Below, piece by piece: positions 25,829 through 33,319 of a DNA stretch of 37,110 nt. The stretch is from Clostridiales bacterium (lineage in GTDB: Bacteria > Actinomycetota > Coriobacteriia > Anaerosomatales > SLCP01). Numbering within the stretch: the stretch's first letter is position 1; each line of letters opens with the position of its first letter. The notes below the pieces were generated by a model. It made no database searches. It had not been told where the DNA came from and saw only the letters and a program-made list of their open reading frames with translations. Made by a program: the position numbers and the translations under genes. The stretch spans positions 1 to 37,110 of the forward strand of contig JAGXSG010000015.1 of assembly GCA_018333995.1 (NCBI GenBank). Direction: 5' to 3'.

Positions 25829-26443
25829 CTACGCCTCCGTCTTTGCGCCACGGCTCACCACAACTTCGTCGACGAGGCCGTAGGCCTTGGCTTCCTCAGC
25901 TGTCATGATGTTGTCGCGATCAGTGTCGGAATGTATCTTCTCCGTGGGCTGCCCAGTGTGCTCAGCCATGATATTGTCGAGCGCCTCTCGCATACGAAGC
26001 ATCTCGCGGGCCTGGATCTCAATATCGCTCACCTGACCCTGAGTGCCGCCCCACGGCTGATGGATGAGGATGCGGCTGTTAGGAAGTGCGAACCTCTTGC
26101 CCGCGGCGCCTGACGCGAGCAGCACCGCCGCCATCGACGCGCACTGTCCGATGCAGATAGTCGAAACATCGCACTTGATGTACTGCATCGTGTCGTAGAT
26201 GGCCAGACCCGCTGTGACCGATCCGCCTGGCGAGTTGATGTAGAGGTTGATGTCTTTGTCCGGCTCCGCGCTCTCAAGGTGCAGCAGCTGCGCGATGACA
26301 AGGTTGGCGATGTCGTCATTGATCTCATGTCCGAGAAAAACGACCCGCTCATTGAGCAAGCGCGAAAAGATGTCGAAGCTGCGCTCGCCACGGCTCGTCT
26401 GCTCGACGACGATCGGGACAAGGTTCATCGCGCCGTGATCCAT
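25829..26443 (-). CDS. clpP: ATP-dependent Clp protease proteolytic subunit
   Basis: A serine peptidase of 204 residues forming the 14-subunit chamber that works with ClpX. The catalytic Ser lies in [16 protein letters not shown], the His in ILIHQPWGG, and the Asp in [14 protein letters not shown]. The segment [11 protein letters not shown] is the family signature. The start at 26443 (ATG GAT CAC) has AGGAG 5 bases upstream; the longer frame overlaps the end of tig. It lies 43 bases after tig and abuts clpX. Confidence 0.98.
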   Translation of the reverse strand: MDHGAMNLVPIVVEQTSRGERSFDIFSRLLNERVVFLGHEINDDIANLVIAQLLHLESAEPDKDINLYINSPGGSVTAGLAIYDTMQYIKCDVSTICIGQCASMAAVLLASGAAGKRFALPNSRILIHQPWGGTQGQVSDIEIQAREMLRMREALDNIMAEHTGQPTEKIHSDTDRDNIMTAEEAKAYGLVDEVVVSRGAKTEA

Positions 26444-26486
26444 GGATGCTCCTGTCTTGGTGCGGGCATGCGCTTCACGCCCGATT

Positions 26487-27860
26487 CTACTGTGTCTCAT
26501 CGGACTCGTCGTCCTCCGCGCCGTCGCTGCCATCAGAAGGGTCCGATTCGACGATTTCGACGTTAGCAGGATCGGTCAACCACTCGACCGCCTTGCGACG
26601 AGTGAGGGTTTCGGCAATGACCTCAGCGGCCATCGTGTCGGCCCAACGCTCTTTGAGCTCCTCTACCGCCACCTCACCAACCTCGGCGAACCGTAGGTAC
26701 TCCTGTTCGACATCATCCTCGGTGATCTCAAGTCCAGCCGCTCGGAAGAGCGCCTCGAGGGCGAGTTCCTCCCTCACCAAGACCTCTGCCTGCTTGGAGA
26801 TGTCACCGGCTATGCGCTCCATCTCGAACCCGGTCGCCTCGGCATACTGCTCTAGCGTCATTCCCCGCTGCTCTAGGCCCTCGACAAACTCCTTGAGCAT
26901 CGAATCGCGCTTCGAATCAACCATCGCCTGCGGCGCCTCGCCTTCGAGCCGCTTGGCGATCTCGGTTCGCACGTTGCGCTCCAAGACACGCTCACGACCC
27001 GCGGCCTTGGCCTCATCGAGCCTCATCTTGATGTCGGACCGCATGGCCTCCATGCTCTCGAACCCGCCCGCGCTCTCGGCGAACTCGTCGTCGATCAGGG
27101 GCAGCACCTTCGCCTTGATCTCGTGAACCTCGACGTCAAACGCGGCGGTCTTTCCAACAAAATCCGGGTTCGATGATGTATCGGGCACCTCAAACTCGAT
27201 CCGAGTGGTCTCGCCCGCCTTCAGGCCCAGAAGACCCGCATCGAACTCAGACGGCATGAGCCCTTTGCTCATCTCGTAGAGGTATTTATCGACTGAGTTG
27301 CCCTCGTAGGTCGCCCCGTCAACTGTTCCCGTGAATGAGATCAAGACATAATCGCTGTCGGCCACGCCCCGGTCTTCGACCGGTTCAAGACTGGCGAAGC
27401 GCTCTCGAAGGTGCTCGATCTGCGCATCGAGCTCTCGCTCCGACGCCTCAGCCGGGGGAACCTTCACCGAGATGCCCTCGATCGATGAAACGGTCAACTC
27501 CGGCTTGACCGGCACCTTTGCCGTGAACACGAAGGGCTCTCCTTGGACGAGGTCCGCGATCTCGTCAACCTCAGGATGCGCGATGGCGCTGAGCTTCTCG
27601 GCACGAACCGCCTGCGGGTAGACCGTATTGAAGAGTTCTTCCTGCGCCTCGCCGAGGACATAATCACGACCGACATGGGTGTCGAGCACCGGACGCGGGA
27701 TCTTGCCTTTGCGAAAGCCGGGAATCTTCACGCTCTTGGCAAGCTTCGCGTACGCTTGGTTGATCGCCTGCTCAACCGCTTCCGGCGGAACTGTGACGGT
27801 CAACGCGACGGTGTTAAGGTCAACCGGCTCGACCGAAGTCTTCAAGGCGTCAGTGCTCAA
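26487..27860 (-). CDS. tig: Trigger factor
   Basis: A ribosome-bound chaperone and prolyl isomerase, 457 residues. The N-terminal ribosome-binding domain includes the signature [12 protein letters not shown] near residue 45. The FKBP-type domain is visible around [15 protein letters not shown] ... [15 protein letters not shown]. The long helical C-terminal domain forms the chaperone arms, and an acidic tail ([19 protein letters not shown]) ends the protein. The start is TTG at 27860, with GGAGG about 5 bases before it; there is no ATG at the conserved N-terminus, so a TTG start is well supported. First gene of tig-clpP-clpX, 44 bases after tRNA-Leu. Confidence 0.96.
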   Translation of the reverse strand: MSTDALKTSVEPVDLNTVALTVTVPPEAVEQAINQAYAKLAKSVKIPGFRKGKIPRPVLDTHVGRDYVLGEAQEELFNTVYPQAVRAEKLSAIAHPEVDEIADLVQGEPFVFTAKVPVKPELTVSSIEGISVKVPPAEASERELDAQIEHLRERFASLEPVEDRGVADSDYVLISFTGTVDGATYEGNSVDKYLYEMSKGLMPSEFDAGLLGLKAGETTRIEFEVPDTSSNPDFVGKTAAFDVEVHEIKAKVLPLIDDEFAESAGGFESMEAMRSDIKMRLDEAKAAGRERVLERNVRTEIAKRLEGEAPQAMVDSKRDSMLKEFVEGLEQRGMTLEQYAEATGFEMERIAGDISKQAEVLVREELALEALFRAAGLEITEDDVEQEYLRFAEVGEVAVEELKERWADTMAAEVIAETLTRRKAVEWLTDPANVEIVESDPSDGSDGAEDDESDETQ

Positions 27861-27904
27861 TGGTCCTCCTCGACGGTACTCGCACGAACAGTGGTATCCG
27901 TTGC

Positions 27905-27987
27905 TGGTGCGGGCGAGAGGACTCGAACCTCCACGGTTGCCCACCAGGACCTAAACCTGGCGCGTCTGCCAATTCCGCCACGCCCGC
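27905..27987 (-). tRNA. tRNA-Leu (anticodon UAG)
   Basis: The minus strand folds as a class II tRNA: acceptor GCGGGCG/CGCCCGC, D-arm, anticodon stem CCAGG/CCTGG with loop TTTAGGT (anticodon TAG), a short variable arm, T-arm GGTTCGAGTCC and an encoded CCA. It lies just upstream of tig on the same strand. Confidence 0.95.
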
Positions 27988-28005
27988 TCGGCAAAGCGAC
28001 TCACT

Positions 28006-28011
28006 AGTATA
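28006..28011 (-). promoter_or_regulatory. Possible tRNA-Leu promoter (-10 TATACT)
   Basis: TATACT on the minus strand begins about 24 bases before the mature tRNA 5' end, a normal distance. The -35 region is weak. It may also drive tig. Confidence 0.45.
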
Positions 28012-28032
28012 GCGAAACAACCACTGGGCCGT

Positions 28033-28662
28033 TTACTCCGCCCTGAACAGCTCCTCGTAAAACCCTGCCGTGCTCACGGTCACCTCGACTGGACCTTCAC
28101 CGCGATTGCGCCAGAACCAGCCATGCGTACCGTCGATTGGCGCGACAAACGTCCCTGCACCCGATTCGGTCGCGGCTCCCGCCCAGTAACTGGTGGTTGC
28201 CACGGCCGCGCCCTCCCCGTGCATGTCGAAGTTGACGGGCCCACCTTCACTGATCCACTCGAAGACGATACTCTCGCCTTCACTCATTCGCACCTTCACT
28301 TCCGCGCCTTCGCCAGGTTGCAGCGTCACCGACATCGAGTCGGCACGCTTGGCGAGGTCAGTCTGAGACACGATCGCCGCCGGGGTCACGTCCTCTTCGC
28401 CGGAGAGCGCATGCCCGTCAGCCTCTGCGGACCGGGTCAGGCCGAGTGCGTCTCCCGCTCCGGTGATGTCTATCCCGTACTCCACCGGCAACACAAAGAG
28501 GATGAGGATCGCCACAGCCACCACGATTGAGATCGCAACCGACTTAAACAGCTGCGCGCCAGTCGGTCCTGAAGCAACATCCGTCACGCTCCCACCGCTC
28601 TTTGCGCGCGAGCGTCGCTTCGCGGAAGAGCGGCTATTGGGGGATTCGTTCATCTCTGTCAT
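28033..28662 (-). CDS. Transmembrane-anchor protein accompanying HupE/UreJ
   Basis: A 209-residue protein with a basic, Ser/Arg-rich cytoplasmic N-terminus, one membrane helix (VAISIVVAVAILILFVLPVEY, about 43-63) and an exported domain. The C-terminal part has VNFDMHGEG, GTHGWFWRNRGEGPVEV and STAGFYEELF. To my recollection this resembles a family annotated as transmembrane anchor protein found beside HupE/UreJ-like genes; that match is from memory, not a search. The start at 28662 has GGAAGGA 8 bases upstream. It follows the HupE-like gene by 14 bases and ends the operon. The function is unknown; the conserved His and aromatic residues could bind a metal or ligand. Confidence 0.7.
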   Translation of the reverse strand: MTEMNESPNSRSSAKRRSRAKSGGSVTDVASGPTGAQLFKSVAISIVVAVAILILFVLPVEYGIDITGAGDALGLTRSAEADGHALSGEEDVTPAAIVSQTDLAKRADSMSVTLQPGEGAEVKVRMSEGESIVFEWISEGGPVNFDMHGEGAAVATTSYWAGAATESGAGTFVAPIDGTHGWFWRNRGEGPVEVTVSTAGFYEELFRAE

Positions 28663-28676
28663 CAGTGTGTTCCTTC

Positions 28677-29387
28677 CTAGCCGGCAAACAGCCCGGCAAG
28701 TTGGTATCCGGTAAGGACAAAGCCCGCGGTCATCAGCACCATGTTCGCGGCGAACGCGTGCCGCTCGAACGTTGGAGACCTGCGCCATGCGTTCATTGCG
28801 ACAAGAATGGCGGCGAGCGCCAAGACCTGGCCGATTTCAACACCAACGTTGAACGCGAGCAAGTTTGCGACAAGACCTTCGCGAGCGAGATCGTACTCGA
28901 GGAACTGTGTAGCCAGGCCAAAGCCATGGATGAAACCAAAGCCAAGTACCATCATTCGAGGATCAGGCCTAAAGCCCAACATCCGCTTAAGCCCGCCCAC
29001 ATTGTCGAGCGCCTTGTACGCCACCGAAAGCCCGATGATGGCATCCACCATGTAGGCGCTCACATTGGTCTCGACGAGTACGCCCAGAATCAGCGTCACG
29101 CTGTGCCCAATCGCGAACAAGGTGACGTAGTGCCAGACGTCTCGCATTTTGTGCAGAAAGAAGATGACTCCGACCAAGAAAAGCAAATGGTCGTAGCCTG
29201 TCACCATATGTTTGGCGCCAAGGTAGATGAATGGAATCACCTGTGCGCCGGTGGTCTGAGCGATGAATATCTGATCAGCGGATGCAACACCGTGCGCGAA
29301 GGCGGCCGGTGCCACTGCAAGCGTGACCACTATGATCACTGCGGCTGCCACGATACCCAACTTTAAGAACGGAACGACTCGGTACAT
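28677..29387 (-). CDS. HupE/UreJ-family membrane protein
   Basis: A 236-residue polytopic protein with a cleavable signal (VVTLAVAPAAFAHG) and about six to seven further helices. The family pattern is clear: GAKHMVTGYDHLLFLVGV near residue 58, IGHSVTLILG, then FGFIHGFGLA. HupE/UreJ proteins are proposed metal (nickel or cobalt) permeases linked to hydrogenase or urease in some bacteria, but neither enzyme is encoded here, so the substrate is open. The start at 29387 (ATG TAC CGG) gives a normal signal peptide, although the ribosome binding site is weak. It sits between a small exported protein and the transmembrane-anchor protein. Confidence 0.82.
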   Translation of the reverse strand: MYRVVPFLKLGIVAAAVIIVVTLAVAPAAFAHGVASADQIFIAQTTGAQVIPFIYLGAKHMVTGYDHLLFLVGVIFFLHKMRDVWHYVTLFAIGHSVTLILGVLVETNVSAYMVDAIIGLSVAYKALDNVGGLKRMLGFRPDPRMMVLGFGFIHGFGLATQFLEYDLAREGLVANLLAFNVGVEIGQVLALAAILVAMNAWRRSPTFERHAFAANMVLMTAGFVLTGYQLAGLFAG

Positions 29388-29504
29388 GTGATTGGACCCG
29401 CCTCTAAGAATCGTAGGGACATGAGCGGTGTGAAACCGTCCGTGACAGTATCGCACCGAGCGAGCCACCGGAAGTGCCCCGGCAGGGATGCGAGCGCCGC
29501 AGTC

Positions 29505-29798
29505 TCAGATCCGCAAGATAGTGAACGAGCGCTCCGGCGGCGGCACCGATGACACCACACCCTGGAACGTCATTTCCAAATCGAGACAAGGACTGAACTC
29601 GCCGCCCGTGTGGGCGGCGAGCAGTCCGACGCATACAGTCGATGTCGCCACGGAGTCGCGTGGCCGGGTCGAATCGGCTTCAGCACACGTCGTGTCACAG
29701 GCGCTGGCTACGCAGGAAAATGCGTGGCCGCACCCGAGTACGATGACGGCCAGCACAACGGCAGCGCACGCAACGGAAAGTCTTCTCGTCAGCACCAT
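29505..29798 (-). CDS. Small Cys-containing exported protein
   Basis: A 97-residue frame with a good signal peptide (LTRRLSVACAAVVLAVIVLG) and six cysteines beyond the first, several as single spaced residues rather than CXXC pairs. No family is recognised. It lies between the DsrK-like gene (55-base gap) and the HupE-like gene (117-base gap) on the same strand. A TATTAT hexamer just before the start could be a -10 for a very short leader. The coding sequence contains a perfect 10-bp hairpin (29598-29621), which leaves room for this region being partly non-coding. The start could be 29810 instead. Confidence 0.45.
   Translation of the reverse strand: MVLTRRLSVACAAVVLAVIVLGCGHAFSCVASACDTTCAEADSTRPRDSVATSTVCVGLLAAHTGGEFSPCLDLEMTFQGVVSSVPPPERSFTILRI
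29598..29621. repeat. Perfect 10-bp hairpin
   Basis: CTCGCCGCCC and GGGCGGCGAG pair perfectly around a GTGT loop. The stem can be extended by ACTG/CAGT beyond a two-base bulge. It falls within the small exported-protein frame. No T-tract follows on either strand. Confidence 0.7.
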
Positions 29799-29853
29799 GG
29801 TGCGGCACATAATACACTGTGTGCCTCAACCACCGGGCTCATCCACGGATTCT

Positions 29854-31155
29854 TCACGCAATTGGAGCGTGCGGAGTGCGGCGGCCTGCGAGCGGCATCG
29901 CCTCGACCACGAGGTCCATCACTGGCACAACCCTGAGTCCCAAGCTGTGCACCTCGTTGAGCTCGGTGATCTGCAGGCGACAGTTCTCGCACGGACATGC
30001 GAGCACCTCTGCGCCGGTCTTGCGAATCTGCTCGACCTTCTTCGCGCCGCTCTTCAGCCGAACGCTATTGAACTCCTCCATCGCGACAATCCCGCCGCCG
30101 CCTCCGCAGCACCACTGCTTCTCGCGGTTGGGGGTCATGTCGACAAAATCATCGGCGATCGCACCGAGAATGCGACGAGGCTCCTCGAACACTCCACCGC
30201 ACCTCCCTGTCTGGCACGGGTCGTGGTAGGTGACCCGCTCGGCGATACCTTCTGCGTCAACCGTGATCCGCCCCGATGCGATGTATTCATCGATAACCTC
30301 GAGGATATGGCGGACCTTAAACGGCATCTTCTCCTTCGCCCACGCCTCGTAGAAGAGCTTCGCGACGCGATAGGCGTGCCCACACTCCGTGATCACGACC
30401 TCTTTCACGCCAAGTCGAAGCGCCTCATCCATGTAACGTTTCGCGATGATTCGCGCCTTCTCGGGATCGCCGTAGAAGTAGCCGTAGTTGGCCGATTCAA
30501 AAAACGAAAGTGTCCAGCTCGCGCCGGCCTGGTTGAAGATCACCGCCGCCGGCATGATCGAGTGCGATCCAGCAAGCGCCACGTAGAGGATGTCGGCTCC
30601 CTGCCTGTCGACGGGAATCTCCGCCGAGGGATCGCCGGTGAGCTCTCGAACCTCGGCCTCAATGTCTTTGAATCCCTCCACAAGACCGTCGCGGAACATC
30701 TCGGCGTTCTCGCCCTTGAAGATCGCCGCATCGGCGAGCTGGCCGAGCATATCGTTTCCTCTGCCAGCCGCGATAAGGATCCCCTTGGCGGCCGAGACGA
30801 CCCACTGCGTGTCGATCGAGAACGGACAGTAGTACATACACCTTCGACATCCCGTGCACGCGTACGTCGACTCGTACAGCTCATCAAGCATATTCTCGTC
30901 CGGATCACGCGCCTCGTAGAGGGCGGGAACGAACTCGCCCGCTTTGGTGAAGTACTTCCGATAAATCTCCCGGACAAGCTCGGCGCGGCGCGCGGGCAGG
31001 TACTTGATGTCACCGGTCGCGACATACTGATGGCACGCGTCCTTGCAGATCGCGCAACGCACACAGATGTCCATGTACTGCTTGAGCTGGCGGTTCATCC
31101 GCTTATCAAGCACGCCGATAATCGTGTCGATCTGATGTTTCTCCAACGGCGCCAT
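29854..31155 (-). CDS. DsrK/TmcB/HdrD-like iron-sulfur protein
   Basis: A 433-residue cytoplasmic-side electron-transfer protein. Two [4Fe-4S] ferredoxin motifs lie near residues 31-42 (CVRCAICKDACH) and 98-110 (CTGCRRCMYYCP). The C-terminal CCG domain has a cysteine in YHDPC, then CCGGGGG 34 residues on, then CPCENC 36 residues further. This fits the CX31-39CCX35-36CXXC signature of the noncubane cluster site in HdrD-type disulfide reductases. The first CCG repeat is degenerate, as in DsrK-like proteins. It follows the cytochrome b gene by 3 bases, so together they form a DsrMK/TmcBC-like membrane module. The start ATG at 31155 is the only good one. Substrate unknown; a DsrC-like or persulfide trisulfide is a possibility. 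Confidence 0.88.
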   Translation of the reverse strand: MAPLEKHQIDTIIGVLDKRMNRQLKQYMDICVRCAICKDACHQYVATGDIKYLPARRAELVREIYRKYFTKAGEFVPALYEARDPDENMLDELYESTYACTGCRRCMYYCPFSIDTQWVVSAAKGILIAAGRGNDMLGQLADAAIFKGENAEMFRDGLVEGFKDIEAEVRELTGDPSAEIPVDRQGADILYVALAGSHSIMPAAVIFNQAGASWTLSFFESANYGYFYGDPEKARIIAKRYMDEALRLGVKEVVITECGHAYRVAKLFYEAWAKEKMPFKVRHILEVIDEYIASGRITVDAEGIAERVTYHDPCQTGRCGGVFEEPRRILGAIADDFVDMTPNREKQWCCGGGGGIVAMEEFNSVRLKSGAKKVEQIRKTGAEVLACPCENCRLQITELNEVHSLGLRVVPVMDLVVEAMPLAGRRTPHAPIA

Positions 31156-31158
31156 GGA

Positions 31159-31881
31159 CTACTCAGAGCTCCTTATGAGGTTCGTCGCGAACACGCCGAT
31201 AGCATGCGTGAGCTTCGAGAACGGGAAGTACATCAGAAAAGCCGAGACAAACAGCATGTGCCAGTTGAGCGCCCACTTCTCACTCGACTGCGCGAGTGCT
31301 TCCGGAAAGGACGGCCGGAAGGCGAGGAGCGACTGGAACCACTCCATGTAGACCGATGAAGGCAGGTCGCCAAGGAATCTCATGTGGTTACCCATGATGA
31401 TGATGCCAAGGAGCAACGCGAGGAGCAGGTAGTCTTCGGGCGTGGACAGCGCCCGGTACGGCCCGAAGGTCCGCCGCGCCAGCCAGTACAGAACACATGC
31501 CAGCATCACGACACCGACGATGCCTCCGCTCCACGCCGCGAACACTTTCATCCCGTCTTGCCCGATGAGCGCCACGAGCGTGTCGAACTCGCCGATGAGT
31601 CTCAGGTGACCGATAAAGCCCGCGAGCGCCGCCACGTGGAACGCCATGGCCACCACCATGAGACGGGGTTCAATCTCGAAGCTCTGCGGAGCGACGAACG
31701 TGTCTTTGAGCAGCTTACCCAGCCTGCCGGATCGAGAGGCCGGTTTCGGGTAAATGCCGAGCCTCACCGGAGACGCGGGTGTCCGCGCCCACTGCCATAC
31801 ACGCCACGACATTCCCAGCACGAAAACCGCGATGCTCGCATAAACGAGCAGGCCCGATGCTATAAAGGAGAAGGTGTCCAT
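31159..31881 (-). CDS. DsrM/NarI-like membrane cytochrome b
   Basis: A 240-residue protein with about five membrane helices, including IASGLLVYASIAVFVLGMSW at the N-terminus. Conserved-looking histidines lie in AFHVAALAGFIGH, MGNHMRFLGD, ALNWHMLFV and FSKLTHAIG, consistent with two heme b groups as in NarI/DsrM/TmcC. It should connect the menaquinone pool to the DsrK-like subunit encoded 3 bases downstream. The start at 31881 has GGGAGG 5 bases upstream; the longer frame (to 31983) overlaps tusA and is a shadow. It follows tusA by 17 bases. Confidence 0.85.
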   Translation of the reverse strand: MDTFSFIASGLLVYASIAVFVLGMSWRVWQWARTPASPVRLGIYPKPASRSGRLGKLLKDTFVAPQSFEIEPRLMVVAMAFHVAALAGFIGHLRLIGEFDTLVALIGQDGMKVFAAWSGGIVGVVMLACVLYWLARRTFGPYRALSTPEDYLLLALLLGIIIMGNHMRFLGDLPSSVYMEWFQSLLAFRPSFPEALAQSSEKWALNWHMLFVSAFLMYFPFSKLTHAIGVFATNLIRSSE

Positions 31882-31898
31882 CTGTGCCTCCCTGGGGG

Positions 31899-32138
31899 CT
31901 ACTTGACCCGCCTGATGAGGAAGACGTACTCGCTGCCGACCTTCTCGGCCTGGAGGAGTTCCTGACCTGTCGACTTCGCCCACGCGGTGATGTCGGGAAT
32001 CGAACCGGCATCCGTGGCCGTCGCCTTAAGTACGCCACCGATAGGGACGCTCGCAATGTTCTGCGACACCCGGACCATGGGCATCGGGCAGAGCAGTCCG
32101 CGCAGGTCGAGATCGAGATCCGGGGTGATATCGCTCAT
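31899..32138 (-). CDS. tusA: Sulfur carrier protein TusA
   Basis: A 79-residue TusA/SirA-family protein. The signature is LDLRGLLCPMPMVRV near residues 9-23, in which the single Cys of the CPxP motif carries the persulfide. The rest matches the small alpha/beta fold (ATATDAGSIPDITAWAKSTG). It probably hands sulfur between DsrE2 (65 bases upstream) and an acceptor linked to the DsrMK-like complex. The start at 32138 has AAGGAG 8 bases upstream; the GTG nine bases earlier is too close to it. Confidence 0.92.
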   Translation of the reverse strand: MSDITPDLDLDLRGLLCPMPMVRVSQNIASVPIGGVLKATATDAGSIPDITAWAKSTGQELLQAEKVGSEYVFLIRRVK

Positions 32139-32203
32139 GATTCGCACTCCTTACGTAGTGGTGACGTACGGCAGGCCCGCTTCTGGGCGCCGCCGCGATT
32201 GGT

Positions 32204-32740
32204 TTAGATGAAGAACTGCACCTGCGACTCTTCGGCTTCAGCAAGCATGAATCCCACTCCCACAGGCTCCTGTACGCCTTTCACGAATGCCTCTTGCGGG
32301 ATCTCCATAACATCCATCGACATCTGGCATCCGTACATCCGAACGCCAAGTTCGACCGCGAGATCGCGCAGTTGCGGCAGTGTAGCGACGTTCTGGGCAC
32401 CCATCATCTTGCCGAACATCCACCGGCCCATCCCGCCAAAACTGAACTTGCTCGGATTGGCCTTTTCGATACCGCCGCCATACATGAGCCCGAGCATCTT
32501 CCCGAAGAGGGACGTGCCATGTCTCGCGTCGGCACGCTTGATGGCGCGCAGACCCCAGAAGGTGAAGAACATGACGACGTCGAAGCCCATCGCCTTGGCG
32601 CCTGTCGCGATAATGAACGCGCCAAACACCCGGTCCATGTCGCCGCTCATGACGACGAGCGTCATCTTCTTGGGCTTCTCCGACGGTTCATCCGCCACTC
32701 TACTGGCCTGACTGAGGGCCTCGCTCACATCAACACTCAT
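32204..32740 (-). CDS. DsrE2-like sulfur-transfer protein (DsrE/DsrF/DrsH family)
   Basis: A 178-residue protein of the DsrE2 type. The core begins MTLVVMSGDMDRVFGAFII near residue 26 and continues DVVMFFTFWGLRAIKRA. The conserved cysteine lies in VRMYGCQMSMDVM near residue 136, the expected sulfur-carrying position, and the protein ends VGFMLAEAEESQVQFFI. DsrE2 proteins transfer persulfide sulfur to or from TusA. The start at 32740 has GGAAGG 4 bases upstream. First gene of the sulfur operon, with a CsoR/CstR-like operator about 95 bases upstream. Confidence 0.9.
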   Translation of the reverse strand: MSVDVSEALSQASRVADEPSEKPKKMTLVVMSGDMDRVFGAFIIATGAKAMGFDVVMFFTFWGLRAIKRADARHGTSLFGKMLGLMYGGGIEKANPSKFSFGGMGRWMFGKMMGAQNVATLPQLRDLAVELGVRMYGCQMSMDVMEIPQEAFVKGVQEPVGVGFMLAEAEESQVQFFI

Positions 32741-32813
32741 TCTGCCTTCCTTCATTGATCGCCTGTCAGGACTCGCATCGCGCATTTCACCCGTTTACGC
32801 AAGATGTACGCCA

Positions 32814-32819
32814 TTCTAG
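32814..32819 (-). promoter_or_regulatory. Likely -10 (TAGAAT) of the dsrE2-tusA operon
   Basis: TAGAAT on the minus strand. The -35 position, 17 bases further upstream, falls inside the CsoR/CstR-like palindrome (32834-32849), which is the layout expected for a repressed promoter. Confidence 0.5.
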
Positions 32820-32833
32820 CGCACTCCACAAAA

Positions 32834-32849
32834 TATCCCAGGGGGTATT
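32834..32849 (-). promoter_or_regulatory. CsoR/CstR-like operator
   Basis: The minus strand reads ATACCCCCTGGGATAT, a pseudopalindrome of ATA-n-CCC-nn-GGG-TAT form with six of seven pairs matching. This resembles operators of CsoR-family repressors, including the persulfide sensor CstR, which controls TusA- and DsrE-type genes in other bacteria. No CsoR-family gene is visible in the window. Confidence 0.55.
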
Positions 32850-32896
32850 TTTTGGCGCAGTTCTCCGTGGACCCCCCGGCGAGAGAGCTTCACGCC

Positions 32897-33319
32897 CTAG
32901 AGTAGCAAACGTCGCCGATACGTGTAGAGATGATACGCGTTGAACGCGACAAAGAGCCCGCCTGCGACCATGTGAGCACGCTCCCTATCGAGGGCAGCCA
33001 GAAGCAGAAGCGCGCCGAGCGATCCGAGCATGCCGCGTTTCGCTATTCGCATCTTCTCGCGCTGGGTCATCGGCGCGCAGAGGCGCTGCTGCGCGATGGC
33101 CGACGCGGATGCCGGAAGCTGAGATGCTTCGACGACCTGCTCCGCAGTGATCACCTCGTGGTCGTACTTGACAAGCATGCTCCCTGTTCGCGCGTTGGAG
33201 GTGACAGACAGAATCCCGCGAGCGCCGCGAAGCGCGGATTCGACCTCGCTCACGATCGCGGGATCACGCAGCCCCGCATGACGAAAACGGAGCCTTCCGT
33301 CGATCTGACTAGCGACCAC
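32897..33319 (-). CDS. HMA-2-like domain protein with C-terminal membrane helices
   Basis: A 140-residue protein. The N-terminal 65 residues resemble the heavy-metal-associated-like fold without the CXXC metal site: IDGRLRFRHAGLRDP ... ARTGSMLVKYD. A basic linker and two hydrophobic segments (GMLGSLGALLLLAALD and AHMVAGGLFVAFNAYHLY) follow. The start GTG at 33319 has GGAGG 6 bases upstream and overlaps the end of the ATPase gene by 11 bases, so translation is coupled. It is probably an accessory or regulatory partner of the ATPase. What it binds is unknown. Confidence 0.75.
   Translation of the reverse strand: MVASQIDGRLRFRHAGLRDPAIVSEVESALRGARGILSVTSNARTGSMLVKYDHEVITAEQVVEASQLPASASAIAQQRLCAPMTQREKMRIAKRGMLGSLGALLLLAALDRERAHMVAGGLFVAFNAYHLYTYRRRLLL

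Noticed and set aside
29488-31359. Long open frame of 623 codons on the plus strand
   Set aside because: It is antisense to the DsrK-like gene and part of the DsrM-like gene, whose ferredoxin and CCG motifs are clear. No start signal or family pattern is seen.
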